The notes under the pieces: model-generated
What the model was told of the DNA's origin: nothing
Databases searched by the model: none
The model's input: only the letters and a program-made list of their open reading frames with translations
Position numbers and translations under genes: made by a program
DNA from: Salminus brasiliensis
Lineage: Eukaryota > Chordata > Actinopteri > Characiformes > Bryconidae
Direction: 5' to 3'
DNA: 64,000 bases
NCBI RefSeq assembly: GCF_030463535.1
Contig: NC_132900.1
Span: 29,593,721-29,657,720 of the forward strand
Part shown: positions 1 to 11,000 of the stretch, piece by piece
Layout: each line of letters opens with the position of its first letter
How positions within the stretch are numbered: position 1 is the stretch's first letter

Positions 1-625
1 GTCTAGGCAGCTCGACTGCATCTGGGGTCACTGATTAATCATGTTTACTTGATTTTTCACCAAACTGCTCCTTTAAGCTACAGGAACCCCCTTCGCTCCC
101 ACACTATTAGCGGCAGTTAGAGAGGAATCAGGAAAGTGTGACCCCCAAAAAAAAAGAGAGAGAAAAGCTTAGCCTGCCCTGGAGCGAGAGTCGAGGGTTT
201 GAGAAAGCTAAAGGGCATCTAAGCTGACCTCTCTTGACCCTCGCTGACTTGGCGGCCCACCCTTGGGACACGCACTGGAGAGGGGTCATGGCCGAGTTGA
301 TACACACTTCACACGGCACACAAAGGGAGCACTTAAGGGAGGCATTCTGGCGCTGGGAGAAAGCTAGCGGACGCCGCGGTTTGGGCGGGCGGGGTTGTTC
401 GACACCATTTAGGTGTTTGTGTGCGGTCGCTTTCAGGAGTCAAGAGCTGACGGGGAATGATGACTTTTGACCCGAAGGTCATGTTAAAGTAGTGGCTAGC
501 TGCCCCCGAGCACTTACGGACGGTTAAGGCTGAGACGTTGTACGGGGTCGCGGCAAGAACTCGAGAGAAGGGTCAGGATTTAAGCCGCGACACATAAACT
601 GTTAACCTTATGAGACCAAGTAGCA

Positions 626-1050
626 TGTCCAAATGTTTGTGGACACACCTTCTAATGAATGCATTCAGCTATTTGACACAGATCTGCAAATGCTTGTAGA
701 TACCCTGTAGGCACCATGCTGCCTAATGCCAGGCGTGGGCTAGGAGGGGGGTATAAAGCCCCCCAGCATTGAGCTGTGGAGGAACTGTGTTTTCTGGAAT
801 GATGGTGGTGCTCCATCCAGTACTTTTGGGATGAGCTGGGGAGTTGGGGATAAGGTGGCCTCCAACATCCTGACCTCACTAACACTTCACTTGGCGCTGA
901 ATGCAATCCTCCAAAATCTAGTAGAAAGCCTTCTTCCCTGGACAGTAGAGACAGTTACCTCAGCAAAAGCAAGACAAACTCTTTTTATGACCCTTAACTT
1001 CAGAAGAAACAATGAATGAATGTCCCAATACTTTTGTCCATTAGTGTTAA
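626..1050 (+). mobile_element. Short non-autonomous DNA transposon, family A
   Basis: Starts TGTCCAAATGTTTGTGGACA and ends CCCAATACTTTTGTCCATTA, imperfect inverted ends. The inside carries the phrase GCCAGGCGTGGGCTAG, a TATAAAGCC box and AGCATTGAGCTGTGGAG shared by all copies. No transposase. End structure suggests Tc1/mariner type, which is an inference. Confidence 0.75.
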
Positions 1051-2059
1051 TAATTAGTGAGGTTTATTTTGTGTTGGGTTTAAACCCTGACAGCTAGATA
1101 GCAGTGCTGTACTCCAGCTTCAGCATCCCATGATTCTGATTGGACTAAAAGTCTTTCCTAAAATTAAACAAATAATAAAAAATTAAAAATAAATGGTAAT
1201 ATTGTCTTGCTTAGAGCATCGCAATATAATTGTGATAAGCGGCCAGTAACTTTAATGGGAGTGGTAATATCACTGCCCTGCTGTTCATTTCTTCATGAAA
1301 CAGATGTGTAGGTTGCTCGTGTACACATTTATTAATATGATATTAATATTAATAACCACTACCTGTTCAAATACCTTTAGAACTACTCATCAAAAAACAC
1401 AAAGAAGGTGTCAGGTTGTGCCCCCCGCCCTCGTGCTTTCAGACTGCCACTTCCGTCAGCAGATAGATCTAGTGCTATCCGCAAAGTGGCCGGAACATGA
1501 GAGCTGACTTTCTGGATCTCCTGAACAAGCGGAAGTGAAATTTAATCGAGCCGGTCCAGTTGCCAGGAGTCACCGTACAGGAGAGCAGGTACACTTGCCT
1601 TAACATTTGAGATAAAGATCAAGAGCCATTAGAGGCAGCTTGTCGAGATAAGTGCCTGAAGGCCTTACGCGGTGTGTGCTTTCAAATGGGTGAATGCTGT
1701 GGGCATGTGTTTGTTTTCATACGTTTTCAGGACCTGGTTGAAAAGAAAAACTGGGAATGGGAGGACAAAGATAACGGCTCTGACTTCATAGAGCTCCATA
1801 TTTATGCTTTTCAACTTAAAGAGCAAAAGCCTTTTTTGGTGTCTGTTCATTTGAGAGTGCAGCTCCCCTTAAAGCAACACAACGTAGCATTTTTTACCTT
1901 AAAATAGCAGCTTTAAGCTCCATTGACTGCAACAGGGAGAATAGCACCTCTATCACAGCCACTCTGGGCTCGAAAAGCCGCTACCTGAAGCCGTTCTGAA
2001 GGTCTCAGCTTGTCCAGAAATGCATGTGTAAAGCATGTCCTCTTTAGAGTGGCTCAAAG
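1051..2059. other. Unannotated stretch
   Basis: No exon or repeat family recognised. The open frames are short and unlike known proteins. The bbs9 3' half might have been expected here but was not found. Confidence 0.5.
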
Positions 2060-2905
2060 CGCGAGTTACAGCAACCACCTTGGAATACCATGGCGAGCAC
2101 TTAGGACCAACACAGCAAATACCTAGGATACCACAGCAACCAGTGGGAATCACTTTAGCTGTAGCATACGTCTAGTGTCCACCAGACCACCAACACCACG
2201 GGAACCACCTGGGATACCAAAGCAACCAGCTAGACACTGCTAAGCAACGCCACAGCAACCACCTTGGGATACCGTAGCAAGCACTTAGCAACACCATAGC
2301 AACCAACTGGCCACCCCCTAAGAAGCCGTAGCATACGTCTAGTGTCCGCTGAGCAAACTTTGTAGCAACCACCTTGGATACCAGAGCCATCAGCTAGCCA
2401 CCACTTAGCAACACCACAGCAACTACCTTGGGATTCCATAGCAAGCACTTTGCAACACCATAGCAACTGCCTAGCAATCATTTTAGGAACAACACAGCAT
2501 ATATCTGGGATACCAGAGCCATCACGTAGCCACCACTTAGCAACACCACATCAGCCACCTTGGGATTCCATAGCAAGCACTTTGCAATACCATAGCAACC
2601 GTCTGGCAACCCACTTAGAAGCTATAGCATACGTCTAGTGTCCGCTTAGCAACATTGTAGAAACCACCTTGGATAACAGACATCTAAGACACCACAGGAA
2701 CCACCTAGCAACCACTTAGGACCAACACAGCAAACACCTGGGATACCACAGCAACCAGTGGGAACAACTTTAGCTGTGGTATCCATCTAACATCAATTTA
2801 GCAACACAGTACTAAGCACCTGGTATACCAGAGCAACCACCTAGCCACCATTTAGCAACACCACTGCAACCACCTTGGGATTACCATAGCAACAACTGGA
2901 AACCA
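2060..2905. repeat. Minisatellite, GGTGGTTGCTATGGTGTTGC family (reverse orientation)
   Basis: Plus strand shows repeated CAACCACCTTGGGATACCA / TAGCAACACCATAGCAACC phrases in irregular 20-60 bp units. The complement is the same motif as the arrays at 37.2-39.5 kb. No exon is seen inside it; short open frames are by-products of the repeat. Confidence 0.85.
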
Positions 2906-3644
2906 CTTTATCCTGCCTTGTTTATTGTGAAGCATCTTGTAGCTTTGCCTAGAAAGGTGATTAAAAAAAAAAAATATATATATATATATATATATTATAA
3001 AATATTATAAAATATATTTTTCCCAAAATCATGAGGATAACCCAAAAACAGGCGAGTCCAGCAGCCAACAGGCAAAACAAACAGCTACTAATTGTAATCC
3101 ATCTCTCCACAACATCACCACTTAGCGTAAGTGAGTGTGTGTGAATCTCAAACAGCAGCAGTCGCAGCCAAGCTCTAATGGCTCGGCCGGTTGCACCACC
3201 CTGGTGGCTGACATTTTGGGGTCAGGTGAAACCCTAGATGGAGGCGCTGGAGTGAGGGGTCTGTGTGTTAAGCAACGGCCAGGTTTGGCATCCCTTTGAC
3301 ATAATGACGCATTTATACTTTGGATCGAGTTCAGAGGCCGCCTTATCCCCTTATGCTACGGCCGTGGGCGCTGCTTCGGCCTGCCCAGAATCAGCTCTGG
3401 AGGGGGAAACACAGTTCAGGCTGTGGGAAATTGATCTATGACACAGTGTTTGTTGTTGTTTTGGCTCTAAGCTCCAGCATAATGGGGCTGAAATGAATGA
3501 ATGGGAATGCGGTTAAAGAGCAGAATGCCGGCCTTAATTCAAATATAATGACATTGTCTTCGGGTGCACCGTACGGACACAATACACTGTTTTGGCTGCT
3601 AATGACAGGCCTTTTTATATGTAGACGAATCCCCAAGTAAAGCA

Positions 3645-3768
3645 GCGGAAACTAGTAGAAAGCCTTCTTCATCCCTGGACAGCAGAGCGGTAGAGACGGT
3701 TCCTCCAACAATTTTGAAATGAATAAATAAATGCGCAGGCGTCCCAATACTTTTGTCCAGATAGTGTA
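3645..3768 (+). mobile_element. Family A, right-end fragment
   Basis: Carries AGTAGAAAGCCTTCTTC, CTGGACAGCAGAG and the end CCCAATACTTTTGTCCAGAT. The left part is missing. Confidence 0.7.
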
Positions 3769-4150
3769 TTTCGTTGAAGCATGAAAATGTCATAAAAGTA
3801 AATGTAAAGTCACTATAAAAGGCCGGACTAAAAATGTCACAGACTAATAGGCCGAGTTAGATGATCTGAGAGAGACAGGTGGACATGGTGGCGCTGTGTT
3901 GTGTCACTCAGTGGTGTTCTGATAGAAGCGGACAGAGATTGACCGCCGGGGTGGGGGGTGAGGGAGGGGGGGCTGATACACCAGAGGCTGTTGGCTCTTG
4001 CCAAATGTCATCTCTCCCTCTTTATCTCCTCTTCCATTTGTTTTCTGTGAGTGGCCAGAGAAAGACACTGGTGAATGCTTATTATCAGCACTGTAATAGA
4101 TCTGACAGATCAAAGCCCAGCCACTCGGAGACAGATTAGCAGGTTACATG

Positions 4151-4151
<1 letters not shown>

Positions 4152-4183
<32 letters not shown>

Positions 4184-4292
4184 TGTGTACGCACATGATG
4201 ACCTTAGGCAGGACTCAGGATCCAAACGAGCCAGGGCACATGTGTGCGCGCTCACACACACGCACACACACATACATACATACATACATAAA
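4152..4292. repeat. Mixed (GT)n, (CA)n and (CATA)n microsatellites
   Basis: A GT run at 4155-4174 and CA/CATA runs at 4252-4290 on the same strand could pair with each other. Confidence 0.85.
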
Positions 4293-4559
4293 CACAGCAA
4301 GAGCGACAGGAAGTCTGCCTGGCCCCCTTTGATCAAAGCTGCAGGTTAAAGGTGGCTGTTTCTTCAGCATTGTCATGGAGAGTGATGATGTCAGAAGATC
4401 GTAGATGTTTTTAAAGGAAAGGAAGGGGGGTGAAAGGGGGGGGGGGGGCAGGTTAGTCATTGTCTCGCTGACATGCTCACTTTCACCCCACTCAGTAGAT
4501 CAGCACTGGGCCGTCCTGTTAACATGCCGTATCAGTGTATCATGAGTCATTCTACAAAA

Positions 4560-5090
4560 CGGGTGCAGTGTCTCCTCAGCGTTTGATGAGATGCATTACC
4601 ACGTCCGACTGCGGGGTAGAACGCAGCTAGAACCTTGAATGTTGTTCAGAATTAAAAAGTTGTATCTTTCCCCTCAGGAAAATATCCACTTTAGATGGAG
4701 GAGACTAATGAGTGGCGCCCATTAGCCCCTCAGCGAAGGCCGCTACCCTGGCCGCTCCCGTCCCAAACCGCGGGATGTGGATGGGGAGGGGAGGGTGAGG
4801 GACGTACAAAGCCCCAGACCACTTGCGCTTGTCAGGGGAAGACAAAGCAGGGCGCAGGCCGGTGCTTGCAGGAAGGGCAGTAGGGAACTCGTGATGGATT
4901 TTTCGCTAATGGACGGGCCTTGTGTTTCGCTTCCAGCGGGTGAGGTCCGGAATCAAAGCCGGAGCGTTTTACACAGACAGCCACTCCATCAAAGCGCTCT
5001 CTCCAAGAGTCAAAGGCCATTTGGCATCCAGGAGGGGTTGGATGTCAAAAGACAAGGTTCCGCCTTAGCGAGGTGAGACGTGGATCCTAA
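4560..5090. other. GC-rich unique stretch without repeats
   Basis: No transposon or microsatellite signature, with several open frames but no recognised protein. It could be a conserved non-coding element or an unrecognised exon. Confidence 0.3.
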
Positions 5091-5164
5091 AGGGTGAGCT
5101 GTGTTGCGCAACTGATCTGGCTGCATTTGGAAGAGTTAAGAGTTTTTATGAAATGAGTAACACA

Positions 5165-5480
5165 CATGTCCAAAAGTTTGTGGACACTGCTTCTAATGAA
5201 TGCATTCAGCTCCTTTAAGTTGCACCTATTGCTCATGCACACACAGCTTGTTTAGTCCCTGTAGAGAAAGAAGAAGTACTGCTGACAGACCCGGACTCTC
5301 TGGAGCAGCCTAAAGCCAGGCGCGGGCAAGTAGAGGGGTATGAAGCCCCCCAGCATTGAGCTGTGGAGCAGTGGAGCTACTGTGTTCTCTGGAATGATGG
5401 ATGGTTGAGCTCCATTCAGCACTTTTTGGGATGAGTCGATTAGTTGGGGAGTTGGGGAGTTGGGAATGAGATGGGGTGGT
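5165..5480 (+). mobile_element. Family A, left two-thirds
   Basis: Begins TGTCCAAAAGTTTGTGGACA and contains the AGCATTGAGCTGTGGAGCAG core and the GGATGAGT...GTTGGGGAG segment, then breaks off. Confidence 0.7.
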
Positions 5481-5644
5481 GAAATATAGTACTTTGTAGG
5501 TGGGTCTTAGGTGGGCAGACATATTAGCCTTGTACCAACCATTTCTGTACCACCCCGTCACGGACAGAAGCGGCAAAGTGCTCAGAGAGGATGTTGCTGA
5601 CCTGCAAAACAGAGAAAGAGACGAGAGAGAAAAGGTGCACATAC

Positions 5645-5747
5645 CTAGAGAGTCTAACACAAACTGGTCCTGAGTCACAGTGAGGGGGGGCTGTACACAC
5701 ACACTCATTTTCGGACTCTGAACAGCCGAGCGACTGCTGACTTTAAC
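5645..5747 (-). CDS. bbs9: bbs9 coding exon at the start of the appendage region; 3' border uncertain
   Basis: Encodes SVCVQPPLTVTQDQFVLDSL, matching the BBS9 segment around VYVQPPLELT. Acceptor ctttcag is strong. A gtatgt donor lies at 5644, but the frame also stays open to a second donor (gtcagc) next to 5602. The open reading continues FSLSSLSLFCRS, weakly like the SFSVYLKRS of BBS9. I cannot choose between the two ends. Confidence 0.8.
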
Positions 5748-7955
5748 CTGAAAGAGAAAAGAAATGCCACAAAAGTCATTTTCTTGCTTTTATCCCCCCA
5801 AAAAAGAAGGAGCTGATCCATCAAACACCCCTAAAACAGCTACACTGACAGCAGTGTATGACTGTACCCAACAGTGTAACTACAATGAGAATGGCTAGAA
5901 AGAAAACATGCATGAACAGATGCAGGCGTGTGTGAGTGTGTGTGTGTGTTTATACGTAGGCCTACCTTGACTGTAACAGAAGGGAGAGCCAGGCCGTTCA
6001 TCTCTGTGATAAGAGCTTGCTGTGGAGAGAAAGAACAGCTTGAGTGCTACAGTCAAACCTGCATGTTTGCGAGAGCGTGTGAGAGAGTGTATATGTACAG
6101 TACTCTGCACATGGTTTAGGCTCCTGTCGGCCAAAAAAAGTTTAGAGTCGCCAAAGTTCTCCTCATGGAGTCTAGTATTATTTAGAGTTCTCCTCAGATC
6201 AACACCTGGTTTGGTGGTAAATCAGGGTTTAATGATGGTGAATCAGGTGAGCTGCTGCAGCTGCTGATGGAGTTGAACACATCCTCCACACTGTGCTGGC
6301 TGGACTGGGGGGCGTCCAGGAGAAACCTGGAGGAGCCTAGCTCTGTTCAGACTAGCTCACTGACAAGATCTCACTACTTTCTTCAGAATGAGAAGCTCTT
6401 GTTTCTCCTTTTTACTGGATTTATGATCACCTGCATTTGTTCTGATGAGATCTGGAGCTTCTACAGTAAAAAAAAAACACTCTCACTTCTGAGAGACATG
6501 GGTGTAAACAATGTGATTAGCTGCCTAAAACCTCTGCACAGTGCTATATGGGCGCTGTGTTGATCACAGCCTGCTGAAAAGACATCTGAGGAAGGCTGAA
6601 GTTACTTATATACACTCGAGCGAGTGTGGTTCTTCTATGGTATCGCTCATAGAATTATGTAAATCATCATTATTTAGTTGAGTGCATATGTCCAAATGTT
6701 GAGCTCAGTGGTCTAATGCGCTACCATTATGGCCCGGGGGGGGCCAAAGTCTGAGAGAGCACAATTGACTCCATACAAGCGCCTAGTCTGCACCTGACAA
6801 TGGGCAGGGTGACCTTAGGCTCATGAATGGCTGCCCCGGAGAGTCCTCTTCTATTTAACTGCCAATGCTTTTTTATGGCTGACAGCTTGACTTACTAATT
6901 AGAAGAGGTGTTCTGGATACTTTTGGACATATGGAGTAACACAGGACAGAGACTTACCTGCCAAGATTACGCTGTTTTTTGAGCTTTGGCAAACTGAGCC
7001 AGAATCAACTAAAGTGTGTAACCTTTTGCTTTGACAATTCTTTCAGCGGACTGCTTATGTGAGTGTATCTGGTTATCTAGAAGGCAGTAAGGAAAAGTAC
7101 CGAGACGTCGTCCAGGCCAGCAGAGACTATGGCAGTGACCATGAGATCCTCCTCTGCTTCAGCTTTGGGAATGATGTCTGGAAAACAGAAGAAGCAGAAA
7201 GAGTTTTAGAAAGCTTTACATTCTTCATAATAATCAAGGTGCTACAAAAGGTCCCCTGCCGTAGAAGAACCACGTTTGGTTCATACAGCGTCCAAACTGG
7301 GGGGGGGGCAGCCATCTACCCACCCGGAGAAAGCAAGGCCAATTGTGCTCCCTCAGGCTTCAGCTGTTGATGGCAGGCAGTATGACACAGGATTCGAAAC
7401 CAGTGACCCTTGATCACTGTGGCAGGGCCTTAGTCCACTGGACCACTCGATGGATAACTTTTTGAACCTTCATCCTGGTTCTTCACGCTTGAAGGTTCTT
7501 TAAGTTCATTTACAAGGATGATTGAAAAAAAATTATTCAATAAAAACCTCTTCATGACCAAAATTGGTTCTTCTACATAGTCGTCTTCCTGCCAGTTGAT
7601 CAGATTCCAGGTCACAGCGGTGCAATACAACAAGCACAGAAGCCCAAGTGCCCCATGTCCCCAGATATTTCTACCAGCTCTTCCTGGAGGATCCCCAAGC
7701 GTTCCCGCAATGGCGGCAGTTCGAAAATAGGGGGGCGGCTGGCTTCACATGTATCAGAGGAGGCATCTGGTCCATGAGTTAAGTCCTTATCTGCCTAGTG
7801 TTGGGAGCATTGCTAGTGCTAGGGGGAGCTACAAATGGGTGGGTTAATTCTGAGAACTGGTGGTCCCGAAAAAAAAAAAAAAAAAAAGGAAAATATTTTA
7901 AGGAAAAAAAAAATAAAAAAGTTACGATGGGGGATAGAGGAATGATGGGGAACAG

Positions 7956-8021
<66 letters not shown>

Positions 8022-11000
8022 GTGTGAGTGTGAGAGTGCGCGAGTGAGTGATAAGTAAGTAAGACAGACTCGGACAGATCCAACACCCTCCAACCTAACA
8101 GCTCTTTCTTCATTATCAGATCTATCTCAGCTCCTCCAAACAGCACCAGGCACCACCATGAAAACACCCAGCAGATTTATGCTGAGAAGACTCGCCCTGG
8201 CCGCTTCCTCGCATAGCTGATGTCCATTTCACAACGTGCGCTCGTAAAACAGGGGAGTGAATTTTTTTCTCAGCTTCCCCTCCCACCGCAGGACACCGAG
8301 GCTCTGTTCGAGCCCACAAAGCCTCCAGTCTCCAGTCCCGCCGAGGGTTAAACCAGGTCAGCAGCAGGCCCTGAATCTGCCATCGACATTGTTATTAGAG
8401 AAAATACGTGTGTTAAAGGCTTAACTCTGAGCTGCGGAACTTTCTCGTGATCAGAGTTAGTGCTGTGATACGCAGAAAAGAGAGAGAGAAAAAAAAAGTA
8501 CACCAGCTAACTCGGCCTGTCAGGGTCCTTCCTGAACATTGTCAAGGCTGGTGCTAACAGTCCAGCGCTCGAGTCTGCAGCAGAGCACTGTTAAGGTGCA
8601 CTGGGTTATTTACAACGTAGAGCAAACTCAAGTCTCACTGATGTGCAGCACCACTGAGTGCCAATAGTGCTTCCTTGTGCAGACGGAGGGGTGGGTAAGT
8701 AAATGAGTGGATGCATGGATGAGTGAATGTGTGGATGGATGAATGCATGGGTGGGTGGATGGATGGAGAGATGGATAAATGAGCTGAATTGACTCAACTC
8801 AGAAGCATAATTCCGACCTTTACACCCCGCCTTCCAGTTCCTTACCCTGGTTCTTGGTGGCTTCGCGGATGACCTTGTGCAGAGCCCTCATTTCTGCATC
8901 CACCTCATCATAGTTGACCTCTCGAGCGTCCACTTTGGGCGCGGTGAAGAAGGAGGGGTCAGTGCCCATGTAGGAGCACTGCAGGTGTCCCTCTGAGCTC
9001 AGGCTGACCACCAAACCCTTTAGATCCCTAAAAACACAGGTGAAAAGGTCAGACACTTGCCTCTTTTTACTGAATATCCAAGATGACCAGTAGGTAGATG
9101 TATGGAGTAATGATGGGGAAAAGCCAAACGGAGAAAACATCAAAAAACTAATTAACATGCAGAGTAATGGGACCCCTAACAACTGTGGAAGACCTCCAAA
9201 ACTGGCCCCATCACGCAATGAGTACTTGTAGCTTTCATCTCTAAAAGACAGAAGAACTAAAACGAGTGTAAAAAGCTATGAAGCTGATCAAGAAGCTTTT
9301 ACTGAGAAAAACAACCAGAAAAATATAAAGAAATGAAGCTGCTGAAGCTGCTGAAGTTCTCAGAACAACGGACCCAACGCCCATTGAGTCCGGACCTCGA
9401 CATCATTGAATGTGTTTAGGAGAAATTGGATGATAACAAGAGGTGACGAACTTCAGAGGTGAACCTGCAGCAGAACTGAAAGAACTAGACGCACGAACTG
9501 CGAAGATTCAAACCAGCGCTAGAACCTAGAGGGCGCTAGTGCTGCAGGAGCTGCTCATTTACTGAGAATGAGGTGAGAGGGGCTTTGAGGACAGGCTCTG
9601 TTCAAGTGTGTGTGTCAGCATGGGGGAAGTGTGATTGAAGGTTTGCGAGGTGAGAAGACCAGTGTAGCAGAGTCGCTGATCTCAGAGCTGTACTGGTCGG
9701 AGACAGACAGAGTGCATGAATGAACTCTACGGCCCTCTACAGGCCCTGGGTCAGCGGTGCTGCTAACTGCAAACAGATGGTGTTGCATTTTCAGGCCAGC
9801 GAGAGAGCATAACTCTGGCACAGGGAGATCCAGCACAGCAGCTGCACCTGTACAGGGGGTTAAAAACAGTTTTCCTGCGTTGTTAAAACCCCAACACACC
9901 CCGTGCTGGAGGCCCCTCAGGCCCACTGCTTTCTGCAGGCTCAGGGGTGGAGCTGGACTGTGCAGTGAATGGGTGCAGCCATAGTGTCGTCAGAAACCAC
10001 ATAAGCAAGTCTCGAACTAATTAACTCAATAGCATTTTGCCCTTTTGCTTCCAAAACCTGATCCTCGAGTATCTGACTATAATATATCAGAATATTATGA
10101 CCACCAATCTATTAGCAGGAACACCCACCCTTGGCTCGAATGACACTTGCAATAAGTCGAGGCGTGTTCATTATAGAGGTAAGCTGCTCCACAGTGGTGC
10201 ATCGATTGCTCTGTAGTCGTCGTTCCCCTCTGGCATCAACAGCCCATAGGACACCACTGTTATGCCACTGGGAGGCACTCAATGCAAGAAGACCATTCTC
10301 GCACACACTCACTACAGCGGCTCTAGAACATCCCAGGAGATTTCCGAAGCGGTTTCCGAGACGCTACCACCCTTGGTCCACTGTCACAGTCATATCAGGA
10401 TATTATGACCACCCCCGGTTCAGAATGAGCTCAGCCCTGGACGTCTCACATGGCATGTGACTGGGTTTGCTGCATGTATTAATAAGCGAGCACACCAGTC
10501 AGTTGTTGCAGAGTGCGAAACCATAGTCACTGGCAAAGGATGCGATATGACTGATGTCCAAGAGGGCATGATAAAAGGGCACCGGGCGAAGGACTTCTTG
10601 CACAGTGAGTGCCTCCCAAATGCGTAATAGTGGTGCCCCACAGGCCATTGATGCCAGAGGTAAACGACTCTATACGACTCCATGTCCATGCCAGGAACAT
10701 TCAGGTCATTACCACGAAAAGCAGGTGTCACAACACATGGAACGAGCCCCTTCACGTCAGCGTTTCTGGTCTCACAGCACTGCATGAAGCGGATTAAAGG
10801 CCAATGGTGAAAAGTGCTGGATGAGAACAAGGTATCGGGCGACCTCATTTTTCTCAGCAGAAATTCAAGCCAAAGCAAACAGGAGTCACACCCACAGTAA
10901 CGTCTATTGCCTTTCTCTCCAGCGGTCATCCTCATTCGATCCCCTGCCGCTCCACATTTTTAAAAGAGGCTTATCAGGGGCAGGGAGAATTAGCGTGGAC

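Larger units (their letters stand above)
6501..8845. other. bbs9 intron region that should hold the missing exon
   Basis: Mostly SINE pieces, a GA run and A-rich tracts. No bbs9-like peptide of the required phase was found. Confidence 0.5.

Noticed and set aside
5530..5601. Extra BBS9 exon encoding VSNILSEHFAAS after a TTTTGCAG acceptor
   Set aside because: Joining it in the required phase gives an early stop, and the peptide does not resemble BBS9.
7779..8093. Leucine/serine-rich small proteins opposite GA runs (also 14431-14769 and 35164-35526)
   Set aside because: Low-complexity translation of (GA)n microsatellites.
8510..8600. Missing BBS9 exon with VSTSLDNVQ
   Set aside because: There is no GT donor and the required phase gives an unrelated peptide.
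10420..10935. 171-residue minus-strand open frame
   Set aside because: It runs over a decayed DNA transposon and resembles no protein.
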